From: JASLQO01 sp002327525
Lineage (GTDB): Bacteria; Pseudomonadota; Gammaproteobacteria; Pseudomonadales; Azotimanducaceae
Direction: 5' to 3'
Length of the DNA stretch: 64,000 nucleotides
NCBI GenBank assembly: GCA_030744435.1
Contig: JASLQO010000009.1
Span: 1 to 64,000 of the forward strand
The translations under genes were made by a program, and so were the position numbers. Below the pieces are notes generated by a model. That model searched no databases. It saw only the letters and a list, made by a program, of their open reading frames with translations, and had not been told where the DNA came from. This document shows, piece by piece, positions 9,762 through 18,448 of this stretch (positions are counted from its first letter, which is position 1; the number at the start of each line of letters is the position of its first letter).

Positions 9762-9779
9762 GACGTCTTTGTTTTCTAT

Positions 9780-9830
9780 AAATGGGGACAGGTACGCTTC
9801 TTTCACTAGTAAGTGTACCTGTCCCCATTT
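9780..9830 (+). repeat. REP-like hairpin
   Basis: A perfect 16-base inverted repeat, AAATGGGGACAGGTAC at 9780-9795 and GTACCTGTCCCCATTT at 9815-9830, encloses a 19-base loop. It lies just after the fusion gene and before the aminotransferase. It could act as a bidirectional terminator or an mRNA stabiliser. There is no long T-run after either arm. The arm sequence is the same motif seen at 4240, 12254 and 40493. Confidence 0.9.
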
Positions 9831-9940
9831 CCTGCAGGGGAAAGATCAGTTGCACTGCGGAGGGATCGATGGGTGGCAAGGTATTCATGCTACTCTCAAG
9901 GTGTGTTGAATATTAGGAGTAGAAAAGGGGGTGTCGGGCC

Positions 9941-11293
9941 GTGTCTAGAGGAGAAGCGCTTCTCTCCAACTACGAAAAAGAGATCGAGGCAATCTGGCGC
10001 GAAATGACACCCAGGTCCAGGGAGCTCTGCGAGCGAGCGGAAGAGTTCATGCCGGGCGGTGCGCTGCGGTCTCACTCCACCGGAACCTATCCTGCTTACG
10101 GTGAGCGGGTGGACGGATGCTATCAGTACGATGTCGATGGGAACCGCTATATCGACCTCGCATTGGGTATGACCAGCATTATTGGACACAATCACCCGAA
10201 AGTAGCGCAAGCCGTTCAAGAACAGGTGCCAAAAGGTCTGGTGTCTTTTATGCCCGAGCTCGGCAAAGACGCATTGGCAGAAATGATGTGCAGGAGAGTC
10301 CCCTCGATAGAACAGGTGTGGTTCACGCTGGGTGGGTCCCAGTCCTTCATGTGGGCCATACGAGCGGCCCGCGCGTTCACCGGCAGAGATAAGATTCTGA
10401 GGATACGGGGAGGATACAACGGCACGTACGACGATGCCTATGCGACCCCACCGGGACCTCCTGGTTTACCCAGGAACCGATTGGATAACATCCTTCTCAC
10501 GAACTGGAATGATAAGGAGGAGACTGAGCGGGTCATCCGGGAAAACAAGGATGATCTGGCGGCCGTACTCACCGAGGGGCTTCAGACCGGGGGCACGATC
10601 CCCCCAAAAGACGGTTACCTGACCTTCCTGAGGGAGATCACTGACAGATACGGGATCGTTCTCATCTTCGATGAAATCGTGAATTTCTGGCTTGATCACG
10701 GTGGAACCGGAGCGCTTTATGACGTCAAACCCGACTTGAGCTGCTATGGCAAAGGCATCGGGGGCGGTCTGCCAATGGGCCTCATCGGTGGGCGGAGTGA
10801 CATCATGAAGCTATTCAGTCAGGCGGAGAAGTTCCGGGTGGCGGCCATCGTCGCTCACCAGGGCGATCCCATGAGTGTTGCTGCCAGCACAGCCTGCCTC
10901 AACATCCTGACCACCGATGAAATTGCGCGAATAAATGACATCGGAGATTCGTTGGCTGATGGCATTCGCCGCATTCTCAAGGAATTGGGAATCAGAGGGC
11001 AGGTGATCGGCTACGGCAATCATCAGAGCGTTCACCTGACCACCGCTGATGAAATTATCGATCCCGTAACCTATTCGAGAACCGCGAATACACCAGGACT
11101 GAAAGAAGTGATGGCGCTCTATCGCCGTTCGCTCATCAACAAGGGAGTACGCACACTCGAAAACCTGATGGCTCTGAGGATATCGACCCCGATTACACAG
11201 AAGGAGATAGTAACGGTGCTGGCTGCTATGCGAGAGGGCTTCGTCGAAATTCAACCGATACTCAAGGAGGTGGCACCCGATCTGGTCGCCTAG
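9941..11293 (+). CDS. Class III aminotransferase, glutamate-1-semialdehyde aminomutase-like
   Basis: This is a 450-residue PLP enzyme with GTG start at 9941. It has the substrate-loop region MPGGALRSHS, VDGNRYIDLALG, the cofactor-binding FDEIVNFW and the Schiff-base lysine K271 in SCYGKGIGGGLPMG. Length and motifs place it in the GSA-aminomutase/omega-aminotransferase group. The true HemL function is unlikely because the sequence around the gating loop diverges and there is no tetrapyrrole context. An amino-group transfer to a keto acid or aldehyde is the safer reading. It is separated from the upstream fusion gene by a hairpin, so it probably has its own promoter. A second, different class III enzyme lies at 16344. 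Confidence 0.8.
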   Translation: MSRGEALLSNYEKEIEAIWREMTPRSRELCERAEEFMPGGALRSHSTGTYPAYGERVDGCYQYDVDGNRYIDLALGMTSIIGHNHPKVAQAVQEQVPKGLVSFMPELGKDALAEMMCRRVPSIEQVWFTLGGSQSFMWAIRAARAFTGRDKILRIRGGYNGTYDDAYATPPGPPGLPRNRLDNILLTNWNDKEETERVIRENKDDLAAVLTEGLQTGGTIPPKDGYLTFLREITDRYGIVLIFDEIVNFWLDHGGTGALYDVKPDLSCYGKGIGGGLPMGLIGGRSDIMKLFSQAEKFRVAAIVAHQGDPMSVAASTACLNILTTDEIARINDIGDSLADGIRRILKELGIRGQVIGYGNHQSVHLTTADEIIDPVTYSRTANTPGLKEVMALYRRSLINKGVRTLENLMALRISTPITQKEIVTVLAAMREGFVEIQPILKEVAPDLVA

Positions 11294-11299
11294 CCAGCA

Positions 11300-12190
11300 T
11301 CATTTCAACGGGCGACCAAGAAACCCCCGGATCACCTCAACCAGCGCAGTGGTGTCGTCATCCATGTGCATATGGTGCGAGCCATCCATAGTGATGAACT
11401 CGAAGTTCTCGAATCTGGCGGCTAATCGTTCGAGGTCTGCCCTGTACCATTTAAGACCATCGTTGGCTCCAACAACCAGGACCTCTCCGTTAAAGGAATC
11501 GACATTGTGATCCATCTGCTCGCGGGTGATCCCCAGAGCATCTGACCAGCGCACCCTGGGATCAGACGCCCAGCTGAATCCCCCTTCCACTTTCCTGCTT
11601 CCTCGTTCGACCAGGATTCGGGCTGACGCTACAGCCTGGCCTGTTGCCTTTGCGACGCTTTGTGCCATGTCTTCCTGATTTGCAAAGACTCTCAGAGGCC
11701 TTGCTTCCCTGGTCAGGTTTACATCGATCGAATCCCTGTGCAGCTTCAGCCACTTCTCGTTGCTGACGGTTTCGGCGAATCCATCGATGGCAAACAGACG
11801 CTCAACCCTGTCCGGGAACAACCCTATGATGTGGGCGCTGACTTCTGCACCCATGGAATGAGCTAACAGGCTGAAGCGCTCCCACTGCAGCTGGTTCGCG
11901 ACCGCGATCACATCCTGCACATCCAGTGCTGCCAGATACGGCGTATGTGCGGGTCTGTGGCCCGAGCGTCCATGGCCCGCAAAATCTAGTGCGAACACAT
12001 CGAAGCCCGAAAGCCCAGGGGCGATGAGGTCAAACGAACTGGCGTTGTCCAGCCATCCATGTAGAGCAAGAACGGGCGTCTGGCCTTCCTGTCCCCATCG
12101 CTTGCCTGCGAGTGTTCTGCCCTGAATACGAAATGCAACTTCTCTCGACAACAACTGACTCTTGCCTGCTTTTCTACAGCGCTTCAACAT
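11300..12190 (-). CDS. Alpha/beta hydrolase
   Basis: This 296-residue protein has the alpha/beta-hydrolase layout. The oxyanion-hole motif is LHGWLDN at 43-49. The nucleophile is S112 in LLAHSMGAE, where the first Gly of GxSxG is Ala. The catalytic His is in the MDGSHHMH segment near the C-terminus. No signal peptide is visible, so it is probably cytoplasmic. Serine esterase, lipase-like or C-C hydrolase activity is possible and the substrate cannot be inferred. It converges on the aminotransferase, with only seven bases between the two stop codons. Confidence 0.85.
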   Translation of the reverse strand: MLKRCRKAGKSQLLSREVAFRIQGRTLAGKRWGQEGQTPVLALHGWLDNASSFDLIAPGLSGFDVFALDFAGHGRSGHRPAHTPYLAALDVQDVIAVANQLQWERFSLLAHSMGAEVSAHIIGLFPDRVERLFAIDGFAETVSNEKWLKLHRDSIDVNLTREARPLRVFANQEDMAQSVAKATGQAVASARILVERGSRKVEGGFSWASDPRVRWSDALGITREQMDHNVDSFNGEVLVVGANDGLKWYRADLERLAARFENFEFITMDGSHHMHMDDDTTALVEVIRGFLGRPLK

Positions 12191-12253
12191 AACCTTTCGG
12201 CCACCACGCCACCAGCTGGTCAGACGACCGCCGGCACCGAAGCCTCTTCTTTA

Positions 12254-12279
12254 TGAAAAGGGGACGGGTACGCTTTTCC
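12254..12279 (+). repeat. REP-like motif, single unit
   Basis: The unit TGAAAAGGGGACGGGTACGC and the following TTTTCC are one copy of the short motif. It lies exactly where the relict aromatic lyase begins to be recognisable, so it marks the truncation point of that gene. Confidence 0.75.
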
Positions 12280-13324
12280 TACTGATCAACGGTACTTCCC
12301 GCATGGTGGGACTGGGCAGTGCGAATTTGTACAACGCCGAAATATCGATAAGAACGTCCGATGCGATTGCGGCCTTATCCATAGAAACCCTGCTGGGACG
12401 CGAGAATCCGTTCGATCTGAGGGGGCATCGGCAGAAATATCATCCGGGACAATATGCCACGGCATTTAATCTCGGCCGGCTGCTGAATGGAAGTAAGATA
12501 GTACTGGATGAAAAGGAGATATCGGAAGATTTAAGCGGATTGTTGAAATAACACGAGGGAATACAGGCTGCGGATATACCCGTCGAAGATGCCTATTCCT
12601 TGCGTTGCCCCCTGCAATTATCCGGCCCCAGCAGGGATATCCTGCATTACGCGAAAGCGGTGCTCGAACGCGAGCTCGACAGTAGCAATGACAACCCGTT
12701 GATATGTGCCGAGTACGACACTTTTATCCACAACGGGCATTTTCAGGGCCAGTACATTTCCCACGCAATGGATAACGTCGCAATGGCGATGACCACTATC
12801 AGTGTCATCAGCGATTGCCGCATCGATCGCTTTCTCGATGCGGGTAACGGCGTGGGTTTACCATCTTTTTTGTGCCGCAAAAAAACAGGCGTGTGCATGG
12901 GCCTGATGGGCGGACAGTTTATGACCACCAGCATAGTGGCGGAAAATCGCACCCGTTGTTTACCGGCCTCGGTGCAATCCATAGCATCGACCTCTGACTT
13001 TCAGGATGTCACTTTGGATTGATTGCCGGCCGAAAGGCAAAATCGGTGATCGCCAACGCTAACTACGTGCCGGCCTTTGAACTGCTATGCGCGGTCCAGG
13101 CAGTGGATATCAGGGGCCGGGAACAATTGGGTCCGGCAACGACCGTACTGTACGAAGCAGTGCGCGAAACCTTACCCTACCTTGATTACGATACTGTTAT
13201 CATCGATTATCTGGAGACCCTGGCAAAGCGTATACAGTCAGGGGAGATATTGAAAAGAGTTGAATCGGAGGCGGGTGAATTATTGCTCAGCGATGATTCC
13301 AATGGCCAGGCAGAGCTGTATTAA
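12280..13324 (+). pseudogene. Relict aromatic amino acid lyase/aminomutase (MIO family: HAL/PAL/TAL)
   Basis: These enzymes use the MIO prosthetic group to eliminate ammonia from His, Phe or Tyr, or to shift the amino group to the beta carbon. Recognisable blocks are SDAIAALSIETLLGR, KYHPGQYATAFNL, EDAYSLRCPLQLSG, the E-x-DSSNDNPL segment, GHFQGQYISHAMDN and IAGRKAK. The N-terminal third, including the Ala-Ser-Gly that makes MIO, is absent; the gene starts at the REP-like motif. A TAA at 12549-12551 interrupts the frame (the neighbours suggest an original CAA), and a one-base shift occurs near 13015. It cannot make active enzyme. The adjacent ligase, thiolase relict and beta-type aminotransferase suggest an aromatic rather than histidine substrate (inference). 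Confidence 0.88.
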
Positions 13325-13382
13325 TTCACGATGGATCAGTCAACCTGGGGCTGTTTGTTCTTTCACGAGTAGATGATTGAGT

Positions 13383-15212
13383 ATGTCATATAGAGATCCG
13401 GGTTTAGCACGGCCGGATATTGTGATGGAAAAGTCTGGTGACGGTTGCATTTATTTGCGCAGCCACATGTTGCTGGACGACTATGAAAATAATCTTGGCT
13501 CTTGGCTTTACCATTGGGCTGAACACGCACCGGAACGCTGCTTTGTCGCCGAAAAGGATACCAACGGGGACTGGCAAAATCTGTCTTATAGCCAGGCCCT
13601 GCGAGATGCACAGGCGATTGGGCAGAGCCTGCTGGAACAGGGATTATCGATTGAAAGGCCGCTGATGATTCTGTCGGGCAATAGTCTTAACTTTGCCCGC
13701 CTGCAGCTCGGTGCCTTACTCGCGGCTATACCCGTAGTACCGGTTTCTCCGCCGTATTCCCTGATGTCGCAGGATTTCGACAAACTCAAACACATCGTTC
13801 AGCTAACCACTCCGGGTATCGTTTATGCTGAGTCCGAAGCGCCATTCGCCCGAGCTATGCAGAATATCGCAGATCCCGATATTGAGTTTTATGCGGCGGA
13901 TCGCGACGGACTGGCAAAGGCCCGAGATTTAAATGAACTGTTGGCGGGATCCCCGGGCGAGAAATTGCACGCTGCCTATCAGCAGATTGATAAAGACAGC
14001 ATCGTGAAAATTCTTTTCACATCCGGCTCGACCGGTATGCCCAAGGGTGTCATAAACACCCAGCAGATGTTGTGTTCCAATCAGCAGGCATATTGGCAGC
14101 TGTGGCCTTTTTTAAAATCAAAACCCCCAGTAATCGTCGACTGGTTGGTGTGGAATCATACTTTCGGCAGCTGTCATAACTTCAACATGATGCTGGTCAA
14201 TGGCGGGACTCTTTATATCGATGCCGGGAAACCGTTACCCGGACTGATAGAAACGACCGTCGCCAATTTGAAGGAGATTTCACCAACCCTCTATTTCAAT
14301 GTTCCCGCCGGATACGACGCGTTACTGAATTACCTGGAAAACGATGTCGATTTGCGGGATACCTTTTTTCGCAATCTGGATGTGATTTACTGTGCTTCGG
14401 CGTCGCTCGGCGAGCGAACCCGGCAACGCCTGAACGATTTGAGCCGCAAGGTTGTCGGTACCACCCCGCCGCTGCTTTCCGGCTGGGGCGCGACCGAAAC
14501 GGCCCCGCTAGCCACCGGTACCTGGCTGCCGACCGATCTCCCTGGAGCGATCGGTCAACCGATTCCCGGCACTGAAATAAAACTCAAGCCATTTGCGGAG
14601 AAATATGAAATCCGCGTCAGGGGCGTCAACGTTTTCCCTGGCTACTGGCGTCAACCCCGGATGACAGAAGACGTCTTCGATTCCGAGGGCTTTTACAAGA
14701 TTGGCGATACAGCGATACTGGCTGACGATAACGATCCTAATGCGGGTATCATTTTCAAGGGGCGTACCGCTGAGGAATTCAAGCTCGATACCGGAACATG
14801 GGTTTCGGTTGGAACCCTGAGACTGAAAATCATAGGAGCCTGCGCTCCGTTGATTCAGGATGCGGTAATTGCCGGCCAGGACCGTCACGAGATCGCGGTT
14901 TTACTGGTTCCCGATATCAAGCTGTGTGTCGAGCAACTCGAGGAACCGCAAGCGGATTCCACCCTGGCGGAACTGGCCGCCAGCGATGAATTGCGCCGGG
15001 AAATCCGGCAGCGCCTGCAACAATTCAATGCCGATTATCCCGCCAGCAGTACCCGGGTCGGTTTTTTTGATTTCATCGACAGCCCCCTGAACATCGATAG
15101 CGGCGAAATGACCGATAAGCGCTATATCAACCAACGTGGCGTACGGGAATCGCACAGCGGACAGATCGAAGCTATGTACGACAATGAAGACTATCGCGTG
15201 GGGGAGCCGTAA
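13383..15212 (+). CDS. Feruloyl-CoA synthase-like acyl-CoA ligase
   Basis: This is a 609-residue AMP-forming ligase, cytoplasmic, that should activate a carboxylic acid to its CoA thioester. Motifs are the P-loop LFTSGSTGMPKGV, GWGATE, GFYKIGDTA and the FKLDTGTWVSVG block typical of the Fcs (feruloyl/4-coumaroyl-CoA synthase) branch. A C-terminal TDK near residue 580 fits the catalytic lysine. ATG 13383 was preferred to the TTG six bases earlier. It lies between a relict MIO lyase and a relict thiolase in the same direction, as in phenylpropanoid degradation clusters. It is the only intact enzyme of that set besides the aminotransferase. The exact acid (ferulate, coumarate or other) is inferred from family only. 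Confidence 0.85.
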   Translation: MSYRDPGLARPDIVMEKSGDGCIYLRSHMLLDDYENNLGSWLYHWAEHAPERCFVAEKDTNGDWQNLSYSQALRDAQAIGQSLLEQGLSIERPLMILSGNSLNFARLQLGALLAAIPVVPVSPPYSLMSQDFDKLKHIVQLTTPGIVYAESEAPFARAMQNIADPDIEFYAADRDGLAKARDLNELLAGSPGEKLHAAYQQIDKDSIVKILFTSGSTGMPKGVINTQQMLCSNQQAYWQLWPFLKSKPPVIVDWLVWNHTFGSCHNFNMMLVNGGTLYIDAGKPLPGLIETTVANLKEISPTLYFNVPAGYDALLNYLENDVDLRDTFFRNLDVIYCASASLGERTRQRLNDLSRKVVGTTPPLLSGWGATETAPLATGTWLPTDLPGAIGQPIPGTEIKLKPFAEKYEIRVRGVNVFPGYWRQPRMTEDVFDSEGFYKIGDTAILADDNDPNAGIIFKGRTAEEFKLDTGTWVSVGTLRLKIIGACAPLIQDAVIAGQDRHEIAVLLVPDIKLCVEQLEEPQADSTLAELAASDELRREIRQRLQQFNADYPASSTRVGFFDFIDSPLNIDSGEMTDKRYINQRGVRESHSGQIEAMYDNEDYRVGEP

Positions 15213-15221
15213 CCTGCCCTG

Positions 15222-16343
15222 GCGATCTTTGGAGATACCTTACGGCGCCTACTGCTCGACACCGTTTTGCAAATGGTAGGGCAGTTTAAGCCACTTACAT
15301 ACATTGAAATTTGCTGCCCATGTTGCAAAACAGCAATTGGAGGAGCGTCAATGGCGAGGCGAATGGTTCGATCATGCCGTTCTCGGAATACCATTCTTCA
15401 GCCACACAGCTTCTATGGCGCCCCCTGGCTGACTGGTCTCATGGAACTGCATCATGTGAGCGGTCCCACGATCAATCAGGCCTGCGCCACGGGCGTACGC
15501 AGCCTGGATTCCGCGGCGGGACGGTGCAGCATGAAAACTGGGTAATGGATAATTTTGGTTGCGATCCACTGGGTCAGCACTCGATGTTGTAGACCGCCGA
15601 GAACGTTGCGCATCACTTCGCGATCGATTCGGCACAACTGTATGAAGTAGTGTTGCGACGCCAGGAACAGTATCAATGGCGCTCGACACCGATATGCAGT
15701 TCCAGAAGCGCTTCATGACATTGCCTTTTGCGGTTCCCGATAGCCGTTTCAGCAAAGAAATTGGCAGTTTAAGCGCTGACGAGGGCGTTTAGTTCAGCGA
15801 TGCTGGTAAACTGAGCGAGCTTTGGCCTGTGTTGAAAGACGGTGTAGTCACTTTTTCCGCACAAAGCCATCCGGCCGAAGGCAATACAGCGTTGGTGTTG
15901 TGCCAATCCGAGCAGGCTGAAAAATTTTCGACAGACGCGTCAATCCAGATACGTATTAAGGGATTCGGACAGGCACGCGTGGAACTTGCAATGATGCCGA
16001 GAGCCATCGTACCGGGCCCTCAGCGGGCACTGCAGCAAAGTGGTATCGATATATCGAATATCAAATGCGTCAAAACGCATAACCCGTTTGCGGTAAATGA
16101 TATTGTATTCTCTAGCGAATGCGGTGTTGATCTCCAGCAAATGAACAATTACGGCTGCTCGCCGGTATGGGGTCATCCCCAGGGGCCTAGGCGTTACGTG
16201 AAATAATCGAACTGATCGAAGAGCTGGTAATCACCGGTGGCGGTTATGGCTTATTCGTTGGTTGTGCGGCAGGTGATTCGGCGATGGCCAGCGTACTGGA
16301 GGTCACGGACCGTAACGGCGGCCAACAGACTGGAACCAGACAA
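15222..16343 (+). pseudogene. Relict thiolase
   Basis: Thiolases cleave beta-ketoacyl-CoA to acetyl-CoA plus a shortened acyl-CoA. Pieces in several frames follow the thiolase order: FGDTLRR at the start, SGPTINQACATGVRSL around the usual active-site Cys, a TAENVAHHFAIDSAQ block, LKDGVVTFSAQSHPAEGNTA, then ALREIIELIEELVITGGGYG. At least four frameshifts or stops break it. The His and second Cys region (expected NEAFA and CxG) is degraded; THNPFA stands in for NEAFA. The last piece reads in frame into the downstream aminotransferase, which creates an artificial fusion. It was probably once co-transcribed with the ligase. Confidence 0.85.
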
Positions 16344-17630
16344 ATGAGACAGGCAGATACGAATACAGAAACAGGGGATGACATTCTGCAGCGATATTTG
16401 CAGAAAACTCCGGCGAGCCAGGAGGCATTCAACCGTGCCGCCAAGGTAGTACCCGGCGGCAACTCTCGCCAGGCCGGCTATTGGGCGCCTTATCCGTTGA
16501 CGATAAAAAGCGCATCTGGCGCCTGGATAACGGATATTGACGGTAATCGATACATGGATCTGCTGAATAATTACACCGCGCTGGTGCATGGACATGCCTA
16601 TGCTCCTATCACGGATGCGGTGGCAAAACAGATTGGAAACGGAACCTGTTGGGCCGCCATTAACGAGGCCCAAACCGATCTGGCGGAACAACTGACGGAG
16701 CGGGTTTCATCCATTGAACAGGTGCGATTCACCAATTCGGGCACCGAGGCCGGGATTCTGGCCCTGATCATCGCGCGCGAAGTGACTGGCAGGCAAAAAA
16801 TCCTGATGGCCAGAGGGGGTTATCATGGCTCCCTGCTGGAATTCGAGTCCGGTTTTTCCGGCGAGCCGGGGCCGATGACCTATCTGGGAGAATATGGCGA
16901 TAGCGACAGTTTCAGGCAACAGTTAAAGCAACACGGTGATGAAATCGCGGCCGTCTTCCTGGAGCCGGTCATGGGTGCCTCCGGTATTATTGCTGCAACT
17001 CCCGAGTTTCTGAATGAAGTAAAACAGGCGACCCATACAGCCGGTGCACTGTTTGTGCTTGACGAAGTTTTGACTTTTCGTCTTGCCGTGGGAGGCAGAC
17101 AACAATCGCTGGGTTTCGAGCCTGATCTGACCACCTTTGGTAAATTGATCGGCGGCGGATTCCCGGTCGGCGCCGTCGGCGCCAGCCGTGAGCTGATGCG
17201 CATATTCGATCCCACGGATCTCAGGGCATATCACACCGGCACTTTCAATGCCAATCCGGTGACCATGTTGGCGGGACGCGTGTCGGTACGGGAGCTGACC
17301 GCCGTACGAATCGAAGCCATGGAGCGGCAGGCAAGCCAGTTAAAACACGGCCTGATCGACATCGCACGCGAAACTGGCCTGGCATTGACCATCAATCACG
17401 TTGGCTCGTTGCTGAATCTCTTTTTCACGGATAAGCATTGCGGTATCCATCAGGACCGTGATGATCTGGATATCATCGGCCGTTTCCATCTTGCCTGTCT
17501 GAACCAGGGGTTGTTTATCGCGCCACGCGGACTCATGGCGCTGTCAACAGTATTTGACGATGCCCTGATCGAGCAGTGCCTGGAGAAGGCAAAAAAGGCA
17601 ATGCAGCAAACGGCCAGAGAAACAGCCTGA
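16344..17630 (+). CDS. Class III aminotransferase, beta-aryl-amino-acid (VpAT) type
   Basis: This 428-residue PLP enzyme begins with TPASQEAFNRAAKVVPGGNSR, followed by APYPLTI. It has LDEVLTFRL and the Schiff-base lysine in TTFGKLIGGGFPVGA, and PRGLMALS near the end. From memory, this pattern closely follows beta-phenylalanine aminotransferase of Variovorax, including the Arg in GGNSR that binds carboxylate in that enzyme. Such enzymes convert aryl beta-amino acids to 3-oxo-3-aryl acids. The start was set at ATG 16344. The open frame extends 20 codons further to 16284 only because it reads into the thiolase relict. Its survival among broken neighbours suggests it is still used, perhaps for another substrate. 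Confidence 0.8.
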   Translation: MRQADTNTETGDDILQRYLQKTPASQEAFNRAAKVVPGGNSRQAGYWAPYPLTIKSASGAWITDIDGNRYMDLLNNYTALVHGHAYAPITDAVAKQIGNGTCWAAINEAQTDLAEQLTERVSSIEQVRFTNSGTEAGILALIIAREVTGRQKILMARGGYHGSLLEFESGFSGEPGPMTYLGEYGDSDSFRQQLKQHGDEIAAVFLEPVMGASGIIAATPEFLNEVKQATHTAGALFVLDEVLTFRLAVGGRQQSLGFEPDLTTFGKLIGGGFPVGAVGASRELMRIFDPTDLRAYHTGTFNANPVTMLAGRVSVRELTAVRIEAMERQASQLKHGLIDIARETGLALTINHVGSLLNLFFTDKHCGIHQDRDDLDIIGRFHLACLNQGLFIAPRGLMALSTVFDDALIEQCLEKAKKAMQQTARETA

Positions 17631-17785
17631 GAATAAAAAACGAAGTCTTGGCTTACCTGCCACCTGCCACGTTGTGCATTAGACTCAGGATTCTGCAGTC
17701 TCATCTGTCCATAGACGGGAAACGACAAGCCTGCCGGCAAACGCTGCCCTGTAAGGATTGGTTTTTGGCAAGGTCGTATCGCTGA

Positions 17786-18107
17786 TAAAAGTTATTGTAA
17801 TGGGGTTGCGGTGTCGTTGGAGCCACCACAGCCTGGATGCTGGCCGGGGCCGGCATCGACACGATCGTGGTTGATCGCCAATCATCGGCGGCTGATGAGA
17901 CGAGCAAAGGGAATGCCTGCCTGGTCATGTCGGGGTACTCGCTGGTATGGAATCACCCGGGAGCAGCGCCGGATCATCTTAAATCGCTGTTTCAGAATGA
18001 TCCTACTTCGACTATCAGGCTGTTCGATAATCCTGGCTTATTGCCCTGGGCCGTCCGTTTCCTTGCCAGTTGCTGGAAAAGCGTAAGCACCCGAAATACC
18101 TTGCGAT
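17786..18107 (+). pseudogene. 5' remnant of D-amino-acid dehydrogenase-like flavoprotein
   Basis: DadA-type enzymes oxidise D-amino acids at the membrane. The remnant holds the FAD fingerprint (GCGVVGATTAWMLAGAGID, with a frameshift in its first part), then VVDRQSSAADETSKGNA and PGLLPWAVRFLASCW, which is the DadA order. About 100 of 410-430 residues remain. The gene stops at the left edge of repeat copy C. Confidence 0.78.
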
Positions 18108-18232
18108 GATAGGAAATATAACAGGGATGTTCGGTATCGTGGCGTGGTCCGTGGTCAACGGCACAGTGGAACAGTCGAGCGGTTCTGAGCGCTCAGAATT
18201 CAGTGAGAGGTGGTAGGGAGGCAGTTTGCTCG
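18108..18232 (+). repeat. Dispersed repeat, copy C
   Basis: The copy runs from GATAGGAAATATAACAGGGA to CAGTTTGCTCG. It holds the clearest form of the central palindrome, TTCTGAGCGCTCAGAA at about 18183-18198, which is identical on both strands. The dadA relict ends at its left edge. Confidence 0.93.
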
Positions 18233-18251
18233 CCATCTGTACAAACGAAAA

Positions 18252-18273
18252 CGGCGGTTCCGAAGAACCGCCG
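18252..18273 (-). terminator. Rho-independent terminator of the PEP-CTERM gene
   Basis: A 9-bp perfect stem, CGGCGGTTC and GAACCGCCG, with a CGAA loop lies 10 bases past the minus-strand stop codon at 18284. Read on the minus strand it is followed by TTTTCGTTT, as expected for an intrinsic terminator. Confidence 0.85.
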
Positions 18274-18283
18274 CCCCGATGCG

Positions 18284-18448
18284 TTATGACGATTTGCTGT
18301 GCGTCTTGCGACGGCGTGCTGCGACGCTCAAGCCTGCAAGTCCGAGACCAAAGAGGGCGAGCACAGCCGGTTCGGGAACAGAAGCGATTTCAACGACGCC
18401 ATAGATGTCGCCAATGCAGCGAACCGGATTCGCAAGCACCGCGACCGC
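18284..18448 (-). pseudogene. C-terminal remnant of a PEP-CTERM exported protein
   Basis: The last 54 codons read, in order, VVEIASVPEPAVLAL, a hydrophobic helix (FGLGLAGLSVAA) and the basic end RRRKTHSKSS. This is the PEP-CTERM sorting signal, recognised by exosortase in gram-negative bacteria that make exopolysaccharide. A TGA at 18449-18451 closes the frame upstream, and no signal-peptide part is seen, so only the tail remains. The terminator beyond the stop is preserved. It implies that the lineage has, or recently had, an exosortase system. The neighbouring glycosyltransferase fits that setting. Confidence 0.82.

Noticed and set aside
9941..11293. hemL (glutamate-1-semialdehyde aminomutase of heme synthesis)
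   Set aside because: General fold motifs match, but the region around the gating loop diverges and no tetrapyrrole genes are nearby, so no symbol was given.
510..12551. TAA recoded as an amino acid (two in-frame TAA codons)
   Set aside because: Several intact genes end in TAA in the expected place, and both affected genes are truncated relicts.
16284..17630. Natural thiolase-aminotransferase fusion protein
   Set aside because: The upstream part is a heavily frameshifted thiolase relict. Only its last block is in phase, and the aminotransferase has a proper start at 16344.
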